Assembly: GCF_033878955.1 (NCBI RefSeq)
Contig: NZ_CP138858.1
Span: 4,119,001 to 4,183,000, forward strand
From: Coraliomargarita algicola
GTDB lineage: Bacteria; Verrucomicrobiota; Verrucomicrobiia; Opitutales; Coraliomargaritaceae
Length of the DNA stretch: 64,000 nt
Direction: 5' to 3'
This document shows, in pieces, positions 62,651-64,000 of the stretch. Both the position numbers and the translations under genes were made by a program. The notes under the pieces were generated by a model. It saw only the letters and a list, made by a program, of their open reading frames with translations. It had not been told where the DNA came from and searched no databases. Position 1 is the first letter of the stretch. Every line of letters starts with the position of its first letter.

Positions 62651-62939
62651 GTTGGTCTGACGGGGAGAGGGCTTAATTCGAAGATTTTGTGTGAGTGTCG
62701 TGTTGCTGTGGCTTTGACGATATAGATGCATGATCTTTCACAGTCTTTATGGGTTGGCTCTTCAGTTCAATCGCTAGGCTGTGGAACAATATTCACAGGT
62801 AGGTGTGTATAATGTTTCATGGTATTGCGTTTGAATCCTTAATTCTTCTGCTTAATGATTGTTGTTAAGTGTCCTAAGCGAGTTCAGCCGAGGAATTGGC
62901 CCTTACATAATAATCCCAACACTTTATTTTTACCCCTTA

Positions 62940-64000
62940 TGTCTCTGCATCGTCACATTACATCTTTGCCCTCGCGTGAGGACGGCTTTGCGCTGGTGAT
63001 TGCGCTCTCATTGATGGCATTTGTGTTATTATTGCTACTTTCTATTTCGACTCTGGTTTCTGTCGATGCAGCTGTTGCGAAAAGTTCACTATCTCAATTA
63101 GCGGCCCAGCAAAATGCGAGACTTGCGAGTTACATGGCACTGGGTGATTTGATGAAGTTCGCGGGGGCGGATCAACGTTCTACCGCTAGGGCTGATATTG
63201 TTTCAGATACGGCTCCTTATTGGACTGGGGTTTGGTCGACTGATCCTATGCCAGATGGGAGCGCTTCGGAGGATACTATTGCGGAGATGAAAGAGCGAAC
63301 GGCACTGAAATGGCTCGTGAGTTTGGCTAACGATGGTGGATCTACATTATTGGATGCTTATGCGAATCCCGACCTCGATACGATTGCTGCTGGTGCAGTT
63401 GTTTTAAGTGCCAATGATGAGCACCCTGTCATTTTACCCACCGAACGAATTGCAGGGAAAAACACAGATACTGGAGGTTATGCTTTCTGGGTTTCAGACG
63501 AAGGCGTCAAGGCTAGTGTCTCGCTCGATCCTGATAGCTCGAGCAATCGGGACTATAATTTGGATGTGCGTAATCCGAGTGTTATGGAACTTTCCGCGAT
63601 CAAGGAATTTGGAGATCTGATGGATGCCGATCGACGGGAGCAAGATTTAGAAGCATTGGCACGGTCGCCTAATTTAGCTTCGATTCCTGCTGCATTGAAT
63701 GTAGATCAAGCGCTCATACAGAAGTATCAACATGATTTAACCAGTGTAGCCTATTCCTTGCCAGTGAATGTGCGTGATGGGGGATTGAAAAAAGATTTGA
63801 GTGCGGCATTTAGCGATGCCACGTCATGGAGTCAATTGCTTGCTTATCATGGTGACGATCAAGTGTTTGCGCCTATGGGGGGCACCGCGAATCAAATGGA
63901 CCCTGGGGGGCCAATGTGGGAACAGTTGCGGTCTTATTATCAGTATCGAGCTGCGGGTGATGGAACCATTCACTCTCAGGAGCAACTAGATGATCAGTCT
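62940..64000 (+). CDS. Prepilin-like exported protein (PilX/Verru_Chthon cassette A type), 3' end outside window
   Basis: The open frame starts at ATG 62940 and runs to the window edge (353 codons). The N-terminus is SLPSREDGFALVIALSLMAF followed by a long hydrophobic helix (VLLLLLSISTLVSV). That is a short basic leader, Gly-Phe and a prepilin-type helix, as in pseudopilins and in Verrucomicrobia-specific cassette protein A. The following region is acidic, with Ala/Asp-rich helices and predicted beta parts. Such proteins belong to a type IV pilus- or type II secretion-like assembly. The assignment to cassette protein A rests on pattern recall and needs a profile search. Confidence 0.65.

Overview
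The window looks like a chromosome segment of a free-living, probably marine Verrucomicrobiota bacterium, most likely of the Opitutae/Puniceicoccales type (Coraliomargarita- or Lentimonas-like). The evidence is the mix of PEP-CTERM proteins, formylglycine sulfatases, many secreted glycoside hydrolases, sodium:solute symporters and an exported prepilin-like protein of verrucomicrobial type. This is inference from gene content; there is no rRNA or other phylogenetic marker here.

Layout. (1) 1-6777: a glycan-use locus with a GH36 alpha-galactosidase (minus strand, cut by the window edge) divergent from a plus-strand set of symporter, FAD-dependent oxidoreductase and SGNH hydrolase. (2) 7255-16473: an anti-phage defence island on the plus strand: a complete QatABCD system (KAP ATPase, QatB, QueC-like QatC, TatD-like QatD), an HNH nuclease, and a Gabija-type pair (OLD-like ATPase/TOPRIM nuclease plus UvrD-like helicase). 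(3) 16492-17961: an intact IS5-family insertion sequence with 17-bp terminal inverted repeats, 18 bp after the helicase gene. (4) About 18.6-36.8 kb: an integrative and mobilizable element with a ParB-like protein, MOBF relaxase-helicase, a back-to-back promoter/candidate oriT region, a Cas4-like/DUF2779 nuclease, a VirD4-like coupling protein, two tandem PcfJ-type paralogues, a CbxX-type AAA ATPase, a DUF3987-RadC fusion, a small winged-helix protein and a large serine recombinase. No type IV secretion channel genes are present, so it would need a helper to move. (5) 36962-42855: an ORF6C-domain protein, a large inverted repeat beside tRNA-Ser(GCT), an RND efflux pump with its adaptor, and tRNA-Phe(GAA) and tRNA-Leu(TAG). 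(6) 43-62.7 kb: a polysaccharide-degradation region with a symporter, beta-galactosidases of GH35 and GH2, a GH95-type alpha-fucosidase-like enzyme, two sulfatases, a clan GH-A glycosidase, an esterase and two PEP-CTERM proteins. (7) 62940-64000: the start of a PilX/Verru_Chthon-cassette-like prepilin protein.

How it fits together. The flanks suggest growth on sulfated, galactose- and fucose-containing algal glycans: sulfatases and the esterase strip substituents, exo-glycosidases release sugars and sodium symporters import them. A shared palindrome (GTTACGTAAC) lies upstream of the GH35 gene and of the GH2-GH95 pair, so these may form one regulon. Two neighbouring secreted-enzyme genes (sulfatase at 60.4 kb, glycosidase at 57.9 kb) each carry a one-base frameshift in a C run near the 3' end, which may be assembly error, decay or phase variation. 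The defence island and the mobilizable element together form the accessory core of the window.
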